DNA from: a virus
Direction: 5' to 3' (one strand)
Virus record (IMG/VR): IMGVR_UViG_3300042559_000905
Coordinates: 1 to 21,095 of that record
Length of the DNA: 21,095 nucleotides
The stretch's first letter is position 1. Each line of letters starts with the position of its first letter. The notes under the pieces are model-generated. The model worked only from the letters and a program-made list of their open reading frames with translations, did no database searches and was not told the origin of the DNA. Below, piece after piece: positions 1-6,299 of this stretch. The position numbers were made by a program, and so were the translations under genes.

Positions 1-190
1 TTCCACAGGCTCTGTGTCTACTGGCTCTGTTTCCACAGGTGTGGTATCAACTGGTTCTGTTTCCACAGGTGTGGTATCAACTGGTTCTGTTTCCACAGGT
101 GTGGTATCAACTGGTGTGGTAGTTACGGGTGTAGTGTCTACAGGTGGCACGACTACGGGTGTAGTGTCTACAGGTGGCACGACTACGGGT
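1..190. repeat. In-frame 30-bp tandem repeats encoding Pro-rich decapeptides
   Basis: Two related 30-bp units repeat in tandem. One starts ttccacaggtgtggtatcaa and occurs near 31-60, 61-90 and 91-115, with a diverged copy at 1-30. The other starts gtagtgtctacaggtggcac and occurs at 131-160 and 161-190 as identical copies. On the minus strand they encode PVDTTPVETE-like and VVVPPVDTTP-like decapeptides in the frame of the secreted protein. The period is a multiple of three and copies are nearly identical, so copy number can probably vary without breaking the frame. The array may continue beyond position 1. Confidence 0.9.
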
Positions 191-1806
191 GGTTCAACTG
201 GTGTAGGTGGAGCAGGAGCTGGTGCAGGAACTGCATTAATTACTGCTTGTGCGGTAGCAACAACCGTTGGTGCTGCCAATACTGTTTCTACTGCTGTTGA
301 AACAACTGAAATATCTGCTACTTTTGTAGTTAATGTTGTAGTTGCTGTTGTTAATGCAGTCACAGTGTTTGCAGAAACAGTAGCGATTACAGGAATTGCT
401 ACTGCGGCCGTTGTATTTGCTGTATTTGTTGCAACAATCGCCGTAACTGCTGAGTTTAATGTAGCAATTTGTGCATTTGCTGTATCAATTGCCGCTAGTA
501 CTGTTGCATTGTCTGGATCAGGAGTAGGTGTAAATGCAGCACCTTGATTAATTGTTCCAGTAAACCCTGTAGTAGTGCTTGTATTAGCAATAGCTGTTAC
601 GGCACCCCCAGTTGTCTCTCTTACATTAAACCTAGCGCCATTTGGTATTGGTCCAGTCACGCTTACATCTGCTTGCCATGCGCCATCTGCTGGGTTAACA
701 TCGGCATTAAATCGAACTTGAGTCATCTGTGTCTCGGCAGTAGTAAGAGGATATACTCTAAGGTCCCACGCAATAGATAGAGTATTGGTTGTTGTTGAAT
801 AAGTAATACCAGATCCATTACTCCATGTAGTCCAGTCATACCCCGCTACAGAAATTGAAGGGGCATTAGGCGTTGTATGATATGTACTACCTTCATTTAC
901 TCCAAAGGTAATAGTTGCATTAGATCCTACGTAAACATTATTATATGTGACTCCACCCATTTGTAAATTAAATGGAAGGTTCATGCGGATACCCGCATCA
1001 TCTGTATTTGCTAAAACATTTGATGTTGTTCCAACTGTGGCTACCAAAGCATTGACTGCATCTTGAGCATTATTAATAGCAACATTTGCCTGAGTTAATT
1101 GTGTCTGTGCCTCTGTAGTTGCAGTAGTTACTGCTGCTACCGCCGTGGTTGCCGTTGCTACTGTGGCAGTTGCGGTATCTACTGTTGCCTGAGCTACCTG
1201 TATTGCAGTAGAGGCTGTTGCGGCCTGTGCTACTTCTGTTGTAATTGCGGTGGCCACTTGAGTAACGGTGGTTGGCGTTTCCGTCATTAAAGGGGTTGCT
1301 GTTGCTATAACTGTTGCGGTTGCAGATTCAACTACTGGGATTGCTGCCGTTACGGCAGTTTGGGCTACAACAACTTCTGGGGTTTGAGTTGTAGCACTTA
1401 CTGGGATCGCTGCTACTGCTTGGGTAACGGCTGTTACAGCTGATGTAACTCCCTGTGTAACCGCAGTTGCTGTTTCTACCGCCGTAGACACATTTGATAC
1501 TTCTGATACCGCAGTAGTTGCTGCAGTGACCGCAGTATTTGCTTCAGCTACGGCTGCATTAGATACTGTTACTGCTTGGACAGCTGTTGCTATTGTTACT
1601 GTTGCCGTGTCTGAGGCCTGTGCTGCTTGTGCTACTTCTGTTGTTGCTGTTGCAAGCGCTGTATTAACTGCTGACTGTGCGGGACTTACTACAACTTGTT
1701 CGGATGGTTGTGGCACATCCTCAGCATAAGCAAGGCTTGGACCGAAAAGAAAAAGCCAGCCCACAATAAAAAGGCTGGTTAAAAAGTACTTAATCCTTTT
1801 GGTCAA
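1..1806 (-). CDS. Secreted Ala/Thr/Val-rich stalk protein with Pro-rich repeats (3'-partial)
   Basis: Open frame of 602 codons from a TTG at 1806 that leaves the window at position 1. The TTG is chosen because AGGAG lies 7-8 nt upstream and it starts a textbook signal peptide: basic MTKRIK, a hydrophobic run YFLTSLFIVGWLFLF, then SLAYA before ED, with predicted cleavage near residue 28. No lipobox Cys is seen. Residues about 50-260 are a low-complexity Ala/Thr/Val/Gln stalk. Residues about 265-420 form a more ordered, probably beta-rich domain (NLPFNLQMGGVTYNNVYVG, then WSNGSGITYS and TLSIAWDLRVY). A second Ala/Thr stalk follows to about 527, then Pro-rich decapeptide repeats of type PVDTTPVETE to the edge. 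Virion proteins rarely carry signal peptides, so a secreted or host-surface protein is possible; a tail-fibre-like adhesin is the alternative. It has its own promoter at 1849-1857. I do not recognise the family. Confidence 0.85.
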   Translation of the reverse strand, partial: MTKRIKYFLTSLFIVGWLFLFGPSLAYAEDVPQPSEQVVVSPAQSAVNTALATATTEVAQAAQASDTATVTIATAVQAVTVSNAAVAEANTAVTAATTAVSEVSNVSTAVETATAVTQGVTSAVTAVTQAVAAIPVSATTQTPEVVVAQTAVTAAIPVVESATATVIATATPLMTETPTTVTQVATAITTEVAQAATASTAIQVAQATVDTATATVATATTAVAAVTTATTEAQTQLTQANVAINNAQDAVNALVATVGTTSNVLANTDDAGIRMNLPFNLQMGGVTYNNVYVGSNATITFGVNEGSTYHTTPNAPSISVAGYDWTTWSNGSGITYSTTTNTLSIAWDLRVYPLTTAETQMTQVRFNADVNPADGAWQADVSVTGPIPNGARFNVRETTGGAVTAIANTSTTTGFTGTINQGAAFTPTPDPDNATVLAAIDTANAQIATLNSAVTAIVATNTANTTAAVAIPVIATVSANTVTALTTATTTLTTKVADISVVSTAVETVLAAPTVVATAQAVINAVPAPAPAPPTPVEPPVVVPPVDTTPVVVPPVDTTPVTTTPVDTTPVETEPVDTTPVETEPVDTTPVETEPVDTEPVE

Positions 1807-1846
1807 TTAGGATCTCCTAAGTAAAACAATATTTTTGTTTACTTAG
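1807..1846 (-). promoter_or_regulatory. Structured 5' leader with two competing stem-loops over the ribosome binding site
   Basis: Just 3' of the -10 box the leader holds CTAAGTAAACA and, across an A/T-rich loop, TGTTTTACTTAG (one bulged base), which can form a stem of about 10-11 bp directly before the Shine-Dalgarno sequence. The next bases, TTAGGAGATCCTAA, are themselves an inverted repeat (TTAGG, loop AGAT, CCTAA) that encloses the AGGAG. Both stems need the same TTAGG segment, so they exclude one another. The pairing is seen in sequence; a regulatory or mRNA-stabilising role is inference. Confidence 0.5.
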
Positions 1847-1848
1847 TA

Positions 1849-1857
1849 ATTATAGCA
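1849..1857 (-). promoter_or_regulatory. Extended -10 promoter for the secreted protein
   Basis: On the minus strand TGC is followed by a perfect TATAAT at 1854-1849, an extended -10 element (TGnTATAAT). A start at the purines near 1843-1842 would give a leader of about 37 nt. No good -35 hexamer is present. A 12-bp perfect palindrome, TAGTTTAAACTA (1864-1875), covers the -35 side and could be an operator. The site sits between the stop of the FmdB-like gene (1873) and the TTG start at 1806. Confidence 0.6.
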
Positions 1858-1872
1858 GAATGTTAGTTTAAA

Positions 1873-2061
1873 CTACTTAGGATTATCTGTTTTATAAAAT
1901 CCATTGCCCTTAAACTGTATGCCAAAAGGAGTAAAGTGTCTAGTCATTTCTGAGTCACACTCTACACACGTGTAGCCTGGATCTTCATCTTTAATTGATC
2001 TATGAGTTGACATTGTTGGGTGTGCATCATCATATGAACACTTGTATTCGTATACTGGCAT
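1873..2061 (-). CDS. FmdB-like small zinc-ribbon protein
   Basis: 62 residues. The N-terminus MPVYEYKC and the C-terminal GIQFKGNGFYKTD are the two hallmarks of the FmdB / CxxC_CxxC_SSSS zinc-ribbon family, whose usual length is 60-110 aa. The second metal knuckle is intact (C32, C35, in CVEC), but the first CxxC is degenerate: only C8 is kept, followed by D11, D12 and H14, so the fourth ligand may be His or Asp. Family members are often annotated as regulatory proteins, with little experimental support. The start codon overlaps the stop of the nuclease gene as TAATG, so translation is probably coupled. It is the last gene of the lysin-nuclease operon. Confidence 0.8.
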   Translation of the reverse strand: MPVYEYKCSYDDAHPTMSTHRSIKDEDPGYTCVECDSEMTRHFTPFGIQFKGNGFYKTDNPK

Positions 2062-2468
2062 TACTTACCGCTCTTTTTCCTCGCTTTAGCTAAAGCATCA
2101 AAATCTTTTACTTTAGTATCTCCTAGGTATCCCCAAGCATGCCCGTCCGTAATCATCTGCTCATTTATAGATATGGTTTGATCGTCAATAAATAGCCATC
2201 CAAGTATTCTTCCATACTTTTCTGAGGAGTCCATCTTTTCAGTTTTTATCTTTACATTTTTTGCATCTTTTAATTTAGACTTAAGGTATTCTTTTGCCTC
2301 AAGACCTAACTTTTTTTCCGCAAGATCTTTTGTTCTTGATTCTGGAGTGTCTATTCCAGCTAGTCTTACCCTAGAAGCGAACAGGATATCAAAACCAAGG
2401 TCGATGAGGACGTCAATTGTATCCCCATCGACTACACCCTCTACTTTTCTAACATAGTATTCGTACAT
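2061..2468 (-). CDS. Staphylococcal nuclease-like (SNase/thermonuclease) protein
   Basis: 135 residues forming one SNase OB-fold domain. The catalytic and metal-binding residues are all visible: DGDTI (D14, D16), then RVRLAGIDTPE with R35, D40 and E43, and EKYGR with R87. These match the classical numbering of S. aureus nuclease for R35, D40, E43 and R87. The family makes Ca2+-dependent cleavage of DNA and RNA phosphodiester bonds. There is no signal peptide, so the enzyme should act inside the infected cell, for example in host DNA breakdown, or be released at lysis. The ATG overlaps the endolysin stop as TAATG, and its own stop overlaps the next gene the same way. Confidence 0.93.
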   Translation of the reverse strand: MYEYYVRKVEGVVDGDTIDVLIDLGFDILFASRVRLAGIDTPESRTKDLAEKKLGLEAKEYLKSKLKDAKNVKIKTEKMDSSEKYGRILGWLFIDDQTISINEQMITDGHAWGYLGDTKVKDFDALAKARKKSGK

Positions 2469-3079
2469 TACTTAATCTTCTTTGGTGCTACTTTTTTTGC
2501 AGCTGGCTTATCTGGTGCTGCTTTCTTTGCTGGTGCGGGTGCCAACTTATTTAAAAGAGGTGCATTTTCTTCTCCAGCATATACTGGTCTGCCCCAACCA
2601 ACAACTGCATTAAGTAGCTTTTTTTTGTTATCCTTTACATAGGCACGAGTTTTTTCAACACACATTCCACCATTGCGCTGATCTCCTTTTGCTGTTCCAG
2701 AAGTATTTCCCTCAATAACCTGAATTGTTCCGTCTCCATTATTTTTAATGCATAGGCCAACATGTGAAATGCGATTTACGCCATCATCTGGAAAATCAAA
2801 ATAGATCCAGTCGCCAGCCTGTGGGTCGTCATTACGTGCATCTGACCAACGTCCTTCTTTCTTAAACTGATCGGAGGCTGCTACTGTTGATGCCGACTTT
2901 GGAAACTTTGCTACACCAGCTGTGAAAGCACACCAAGAAACAAACGATTGACACCATGGCTGGAAGTTAACCTTCATCCATGCACCATACTTTGTTTCAT
3001 TATCTTTTGGACCCTCAATAGTTCCAACTTCTTTTTTTGCAACTTCAATAATTGCTTCTAAACTTCCTTTTGCTGCCAT
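2468..3079 (-). CDS. CHAP-domain endolysin with basic Pro/Ala/Lys tail
   Basis: 203 residues. The CHAP (NlpC/P60-like) domain spans about residues 5-165: nucleophile C43 in PWCQSFVSWC, catalytic H106 in ISHVGLC, and an acidic or amide third residue near IEGNT (E123/N125). CHAP enzymes cleave peptide bonds of peptidoglycan as amidases or endopeptidases. The last 35 residues are low complexity and strongly basic (repeats of PAKK, KPAAKK, APKK) and may bind the anionic cell wall in place of a folded wall-binding domain. No signal peptide is seen, so release would need a holin, none of which I recognise here. AGGAG lies 7 nt before the ATG, and the nuclease gene follows by TAATG overlap. Confidence 0.88.
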   Translation of the reverse strand: MAAKGSLEAIIEVAKKEVGTIEGPKDNETKYGAWMKVNFQPWCQSFVSWCAFTAGVAKFPKSASTVAASDQFKKEGRWSDARNDDPQAGDWIYFDFPDDGVNRISHVGLCIKNNGDGTIQVIEGNTSGTAKGDQRNGGMCVEKTRAYVKDNKKKLLNAVVGWGRPVYAGEENAPLLNKLAPAPAKKAAPDKPAAKKVAPKKIK

Positions 3080-3092
3080 TTTATTTCTCCTA

Positions 3093-3776
3093 TTATCTAC
3101 TTAGATTATTTATATGTAATATAGAGAGCGTTTCTATATTTACATGTTCTGGTACCATGAGCGCCCATCTGATTGCATCCGCAACATCTTCTGGGTTTAA
3201 ACAATTGTGCCTGTCACGATCACCACGACTATTTACATTGCCTGGCGCTATCTCTGTGACTCTAATATTTTTATCCAATAATTCAAATCTTAATATTTCT
3301 GCAAGTGCTACTTCTGCATGCTTTGCAACCGTATAGCTACTTCCTCCACGATAAACAAAGTGGCCAGCCATTGATGTAATTAGTACAACGTTTCCTCCAC
3401 CATTTTTTATCATTGATGGTGCTACAGTTTTTGTCATATCCATTGCACCAATAACATTTAGATCATAAGCTTTTTTCCAGTTATCAACATCATCATTTAA
3501 TATGTTATTTGGCAAATTAAATCCACCACCTGCATTATTAACTAACGCATCTATTTTTCTATCATAGATATACTTGCCAAAATTTTCTACTTCTGATCTA
3601 TTTGTTATATCCATTTGGTAGACCTCTATATTGTCTGATTCTATGGACTTAAGCTCATCTATACTTCTTGCAATTGCTATAACATGAAAATTATTTTCTG
3701 CAAGCAGCTTTGCTGTTGCCTTGCCTATGCCAAATGAGGCTCCAGTCACTACTACGGTTTTCTTTAAATTTTCCAT
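3093..3776 (-). CDS. Classical short-chain dehydrogenase/reductase (SDR), YdfG-like
   Basis: 227 residues, complete. Rossmann signature TGASFGIG (11-18), NNAG (80-83), N107 in DLNVIG, catalytic S135 (ITSMAG), Y148 and K152 (YTVAK). IAIAR at the end of beta-2, with Arg, suggests NADP(H) preference. The C-terminal HVNIETLSI motif resembles the YdfG / serine 3-dehydrogenase group, but the substrate cannot be read from sequence. The gene is host-like and unusual between phage lysis and tRNA genes. There is no clear Shine-Dalgarno; a TATACT box ends 7 nt before the ATG, suggesting a leaderless mRNA. The stop is 13 nt upstream of the endolysin ATG. Confidence 0.92.
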   Translation of the reverse strand: MENLKKTVVVTGASFGIGKATAKLLAENNFHVIAIARSIDELKSIESDNIEVYQMDITNRSEVENFGKYIYDRKIDALVNNAGGGFNLPNNILNDDVDNWKKAYDLNVIGAMDMTKTVAPSMIKNGGGNVVLITSMAGHFVYRGGSSYTVAKHAEVALAEILRFELLDKNIRVTEIAPGNVNSRGDRDRHNCLNPEDVADAIRWALMVPEHVNIETLSILHINNLSR

Positions 3777-3783
3777 AAATCCC

Positions 3784-3792
3784 AGTATACCA
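3784..3792 (-). promoter_or_regulatory. Leaderless-type extended -10 promoter for the SDR gene
   Basis: On the minus strand TGG is followed by TATACT (3789-3784), then GGGATTT and the ATG at 3776. Initiation 6-8 nt past the -10 box would place the 5' end at or within 2 nt of the ATG, which has no proper Shine-Dalgarno. A second TATAAT at 3810-3805 overlaps the stop codon of the upstream gene. No -35 consensus is seen. Confidence 0.4.
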
Positions 3793-3805
3793 TTTCTATC
3801 AATTA

Positions 3806-4549
3806 TTATATAGTCTTTGCTATATGCCTGACTATCTTTTCATAGTACTTTTGAGTCATATGGTCATTTAATAAAATCTTTAAAGGTTTTTTAGGCTGCA
3901 TGTATGGCTCAATCATGTCTGTACCTAGTATCTCATCCACCCTTATCGGGGCCTCCAGCCCTCTTTCTAGGCATTGTTTTCTAAGCTCCTCTACAAACAC
4001 TAGGTGCTGCTCATATCTCCGCTCAAATTCAATGTCTGGGTCGCTTGAATTAATTCTCCACCCATTGGTTATAATGCATATAAATTGTGGAAGAGGTTCC
4101 ATAAATACAATACGACATTTGTCAAACTTATTTAAAACATTATCAATGTATCTAGATACAACATCTTCTGCTGACTTGTAATTGTTTAAATGGGTCTGAG
4201 GTAGCCAGTTCCTAATATCAATGTATCCTAGCCAAGGCACAACTATATTGCCTTCTACATTCCAATTATCAAGAATATATTTCTGTGTCCCGCTTGCAAA
4301 GTTATTAAAATCATAGTTTAGAGCAGATCTTCCAGGGTGAGAAGACATCCATATTTTAAGCTTAGAGTCTTCGTACATTCTCAAGGAGTCTCTGAGCCAT
4401 ACTTCGTTGCCATCCAATATATATCTGGTTACATAATTCTGCTCTGAGTCTTTAAATTCCAACCCAACATTTTCTCTTAAGAATACGTCTGGCACACAGT
4501 TGCCAAGCTTTGCTGTGTGTGAATCTCCCACTATTAATATATTTGTCAT
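3806..4549 (-). CDS. SGNH/GDSL-hydrolase-like protein
   Basis: 247 residues. MTNILIVGDSHTAKLG opens with a GDS(H) block I typical of SGNH hydrolases, nucleophile S10. WLGYIDIRN in the middle could correspond to block III (G-x-N/D), and LNDHMTQKYYEKI near the C-terminus resembles block V, with H230 as catalytic base; the acid is D229 rather than the usual D-x-x-H spacing. Family members are esterases, or acyl- and acetyl-transferases acting on lipids and glycans. The substrate is unknown. GGAG lies 5 nt before the ATG. The gene follows the tRNA cluster directly and is one of two SGNH-like genes flanking the carbamoyltransferase and tRNAs. Confidence 0.65.
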   Translation of the reverse strand: MTNILIVGDSHTAKLGNCVPDVFLRENVGLEFKDSEQNYVTRYILDGNEVWLRDSLRMYEDSKLKIWMSSHPGRSALNYDFNNFASGTQKYILDNWNVEGNIVVPWLGYIDIRNWLPQTHLNNYKSAEDVVSRYIDNVLNKFDKCRIVFMEPLPQFICIITNGWRINSSDPDIEFERRYEQHLVFVEELRKQCLERGLEAPIRVDEILGTDMIEPYMQPKKPLKILLNDHMTQKYYEKIVRHIAKTI

Positions 4550-4558
4550 TATATCTCC

Positions 4559-4564
4559 ATTATA
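4559..4564 (-). promoter_or_regulatory. Possible -10 box between tRNA-Lys and the SGNH-like gene
   Basis: A perfect TATAAT (minus strand, 4564-4559) lies 9 nt before the ATG at 4549, with GGAG between them. Initiation here would give only a 2-3 nt leader and exclude the GGAG, whereas readthrough from upstream would include it. No -35 was found; that region is inside tRNA-Lys. It may be chance in AT-rich sequence. Confidence 0.3.
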
Positions 4565-4572
4565 CTATTTTG

Positions 4573-4645
4573 TGTCCCCAGATGGTATCGAACCATCGAC
4601 CCGCAGATTAAAAGTCTGCTGCTCTACCAGCTGAGCTATAGGAAC
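4573..4645 (-). tRNA. tRNA-Lys (anticodon TTT)
   Basis: 73-nt cloverleaf: acceptor GTTCCTA pairs with TGGGGAC with two G-U pairs; D arm GCTC/GAGC; anticodon stem GCAGA/TCTGC around loop CTTTTAA (anticodon TTT); T arm GATGG/CCATC with loop TTCGATA; discriminator A. The 3' CCA is not encoded and must be added after transcription. It reads AAA and AAG, AAA being frequent in this AT-rich coding sequence. One nucleotide separates it from tRNA-Arg. Confidence 0.97.
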
Positions 4646-4646
4646 G

Positions 4647-4718
4647 TACCCCTGGCTGGGATCGAACCAGCGACCTACAGATTAGAAGTCTGTTGCTCTT
4701 CCGCTGAGCTACAAAGGT
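4647..4718 (-). tRNA. tRNA-Arg (anticodon TCT)
   Basis: 72-nt cloverleaf: acceptor ACCTTTG pairs with CAGGGGT (with G-U pairs); D arm GCTC/GAGC; anticodon stem ACAGA/TCTGT around loop CTTCTAA (anticodon TCT); T arm GCTGG/CCAGC; discriminator A; no encoded CCA. It reads AGA and AGG, codons used often by the genes here and usually rare in GC-rich hosts. It sits between tRNA-Met and tRNA-Lys and probably shares their transcript. Confidence 0.97.
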
Positions 4719-4719
4719 G

Positions 4720-4793
4720 TGCGGCAGGTAGGACTCGAACCTACGATTACCGAATTATGAGTTCGGGGCTTTAACCAACTAAGCTACTGGCGC
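4720..4793 (-). tRNA. tRNA with CAT anticodon (elongator Met, possibly Ile2)
   Basis: 74-nt cloverleaf: acceptor GCGCCAG with CTGCCGC, one C-C mismatch at the fourth pair; D arm GCTT/AAGC; anticodon stem CCGAA/TTCGG around loop CTCATAA; T arm GTAGG/CCTAC; discriminator A; no encoded CCA. The G1-C72 pair and lack of a three-GC anticodon stem argue against an initiator. A CAT anticodon can also mean tRNA-Ile2, read as AUA after lysidine modification; sequence alone does not settle it. Its first 23 nt are also the last codons and stop of the carbamoyltransferase gene. Confidence 0.9.
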
Positions 4794-6213
4794 CAGTTAG
4801 TATATTATATCCATAATGAGTCTGCCAGTCAATAGCATCTTTATCATTATTTAACAATGGTTGTCCTTTTATGTTTAAGCTTGTATTTAATAAAACTGGC
4901 ACTCCTGTTTTTAAATAAAATTTATTTATTGCTCTATAAAGACCAGGATGCTGCTCTCTTGTAACAGTTTGTACTCTTGATGTGCCATCCGCATGCACAA
5001 CCGAAGGTATCTTTTCTGGCTGTAAGCACTTGACAGTGTACTGCATATATGGGCTTTCAAAATCCATATCAAACCATTTGTGTGCGTGATCCGCAAGAAC
5101 AACTGGTGCGAATGGCCTAAACAATTCTCTTTGTTTAATTAAATTCACTTTATCTTTAATGTTTGGATCCCTTGGATCAGCAAGTATACTCCTATTGCCA
5201 AGTGCTCTGGGTCCGTATTCAGCTCTTCCTGTTGCTACGGCTACGATTCCGTCTTTCAATATGCCGTCCAAAATTTTCTGAACAGGGTACTCTCCACCAA
5301 GGTCATAGCCAAGATAAGGAGTCTTCCAGTCAAGATGCTTTCCATATAGGGCTGCTGCTGCGCCTAAAGAACTACCAGCATCACCAGGGTTGGGCATTAT
5401 CCAAATCATATCAAATATTTTCCACAGCAGTGTATTTGCGGATGAGTTTAGTGCACATCCACCCATGAATACTAAATTATTTTTGCCAGTTAAACTTTTT
5501 GCCATACGCATAAATTGATTTAGCCTTTGCTCGTATACCATTTGTACTGCTGCTGCTATATCAAATTTATCTTGTTCTGAAATCCAACCCCAGTCAGTTA
5601 TTCCTTTATGAAAATTATATTTTTGTTTATCATAACTTGGGAAATATTCGTCTACTTTTTTATAATACTTTTGCCAGTCTCCATAGGCAGCCATCCCCAT
5701 CATAATATATTCTTCTTGGTTTGGCATAAGTCCAATCAACTGAGTAAAGGCTGAATAGAATAATCCAAAACTAACTGGATAGTTCTGCTTATACTTAAGT
5801 TTAATCTTGTCGCCCTCACCAACCCATATTGTTGAGGTATTAAACTCACCAATTGCATCTAAGACTACAATACATGCATCATTGAATGCGCTTGTATAGT
5901 ACCCTGCTGCTGCGTGAGAGTAATGATGTTTGAAGTAGTGTACTGGAACATCTAAAGGAATGTTTGGCTTCCAGTCTGCTGCTCCCCCTCTTAGCATTAT
6001 TCTGGATTTTTTAAGCCAAGGCTTTTCATAATAGGCTATAGCATCTGGTGTTCCATAGTTTAATGCATCTAAGATAATTTCTTTGTTGTTATACCAATCA
6101 TTTTTTTGTTTACTATATCTTTCTGCATGCCCCGCAAAAAGTATCTCGCCATCTTTAATTAAAGAGACGGATGCATCGTGAGAAGTTTCATTAATTCCTA
6201 ATATTATAGTCAT
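4771..6213 (-). CDS. NodU/CmcH-family O-carbamoyltransferase
   Basis: 480 residues with both family domains. The N-terminal ASKHA (Kae1-like) domain starts LGINETSHDASVSL and holds the metal-site HHYSHAAAGYY (about residues 95-105), DAIGE and MGGCALNSSAN. The C-terminal YrdC-like domain carries AEYGPRALGNRSILADPR and FRPFAPVV, ending with LNTSLNIKGQP. The family transfers a carbamoyl group from carbamoyl phosphate via carbamoyl-AMP to a hydroxyl group of a sugar, antibiotic or, in some phages, a hydroxymethylated base. It is somewhat shorter than cellular NodU (about 550-600). The start overlaps the stop of a 28-codon ORF as TAATG. Its last codons and stop (TAA) are inside the tRNA-Met gene, which is unusual. 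The acceptor substrate is unknown. Confidence 0.92.
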   Translation of the reverse strand: MTIILGINETSHDASVSLIKDGEILFAGHAERYSKQKNDWYNNKEIILDALNYGTPDAIAYYEKPWLKKSRIMLRGGAADWKPNIPLDVPVHYFKHHYSHAAAGYYTSAFNDACIVVLDAIGEFNTSTIWVGEGDKIKLKYKQNYPVSFGLFYSAFTQLIGLMPNQEEYIMMGMAAYGDWQKYYKKVDEYFPSYDKQKYNFHKGITDWGWISEQDKFDIAAAVQMVYEQRLNQFMRMAKSLTGKNNLVFMGGCALNSSANTLLWKIFDMIWIMPNPGDAGSSLGAAAALYGKHLDWKTPYLGYDLGGEYPVQKILDGILKDGIVAVATGRAEYGPRALGNRSILADPRDPNIKDKVNLIKQRELFRPFAPVVLADHAHKWFDMDFESPYMQYTVKCLQPEKIPSVVHADGTSRVQTVTREQHPGLYRAINKFYLKTGVPVLLNTSLNIKGQPLLNNDKDAIDWQTHYGYNILTGASSLVG

Positions 6214-6299
6214 TAGTAAATAAACCTAGGCTTATCTTTATTTTTTTTTCTAGTAATTTTTCTTATTATTGTATAAATAAAATATTTAATTTTTATCAT
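6213..6299 (-). CDS. 28-aa basic micro-protein (candidate)
   Basis: Very short ORF, MIKIKYFIYT followed by the Lys/Arg-rich IIRKITRKKNKDKPRFIY. It has hydrophobic/aromatic residues followed by 9-10 basic residues, so it could lie on a membrane or bind nucleic acid. Support: AAAGG lies about 8 nt before the ATG; it overlaps the end of the SGNH-like gene by 14 nt; and its TAA overlaps the carbamoyltransferase ATG as TAATG, the same junction style used across this genome. It fills an otherwise empty 72-nt gap. The carbamoyltransferase ATG has only a weak, distant Shine-Dalgarno, so translating this ORF may be needed for coupling. It could instead be a chance ORF in A/T-rich sequence. Confidence 0.45.
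   Translation of the reverse strand: MIKIKYFIYTIIRKITRKKNKDKPRFIY

Noticed and set aside
1-190. 30-bp direct repeats as a CRISPR array
   Set aside because: Units are contiguous with no spacers, are in frame, and encode Pro-rich decapeptides.
14-547. Plus-strand frame MSTGSVSTGVV..., and similar plus-strand frames at 544-780, 1099-1290 and 1526-1729
   Set aside because: They are antisense to one continuous minus-strand gene with a signal peptide, ribosome site and promoter. Their composition is the mirror of its repeats.
4771-6213. Kae1/TsaD tRNA-threonylcarbamoyl enzyme
   Set aside because: The fused C-terminal YrdC-like domain with GPRALGNRSILADPR is diagnostic of NodU/CmcH carbamoyltransferases; TsaD is shorter and lacks it.
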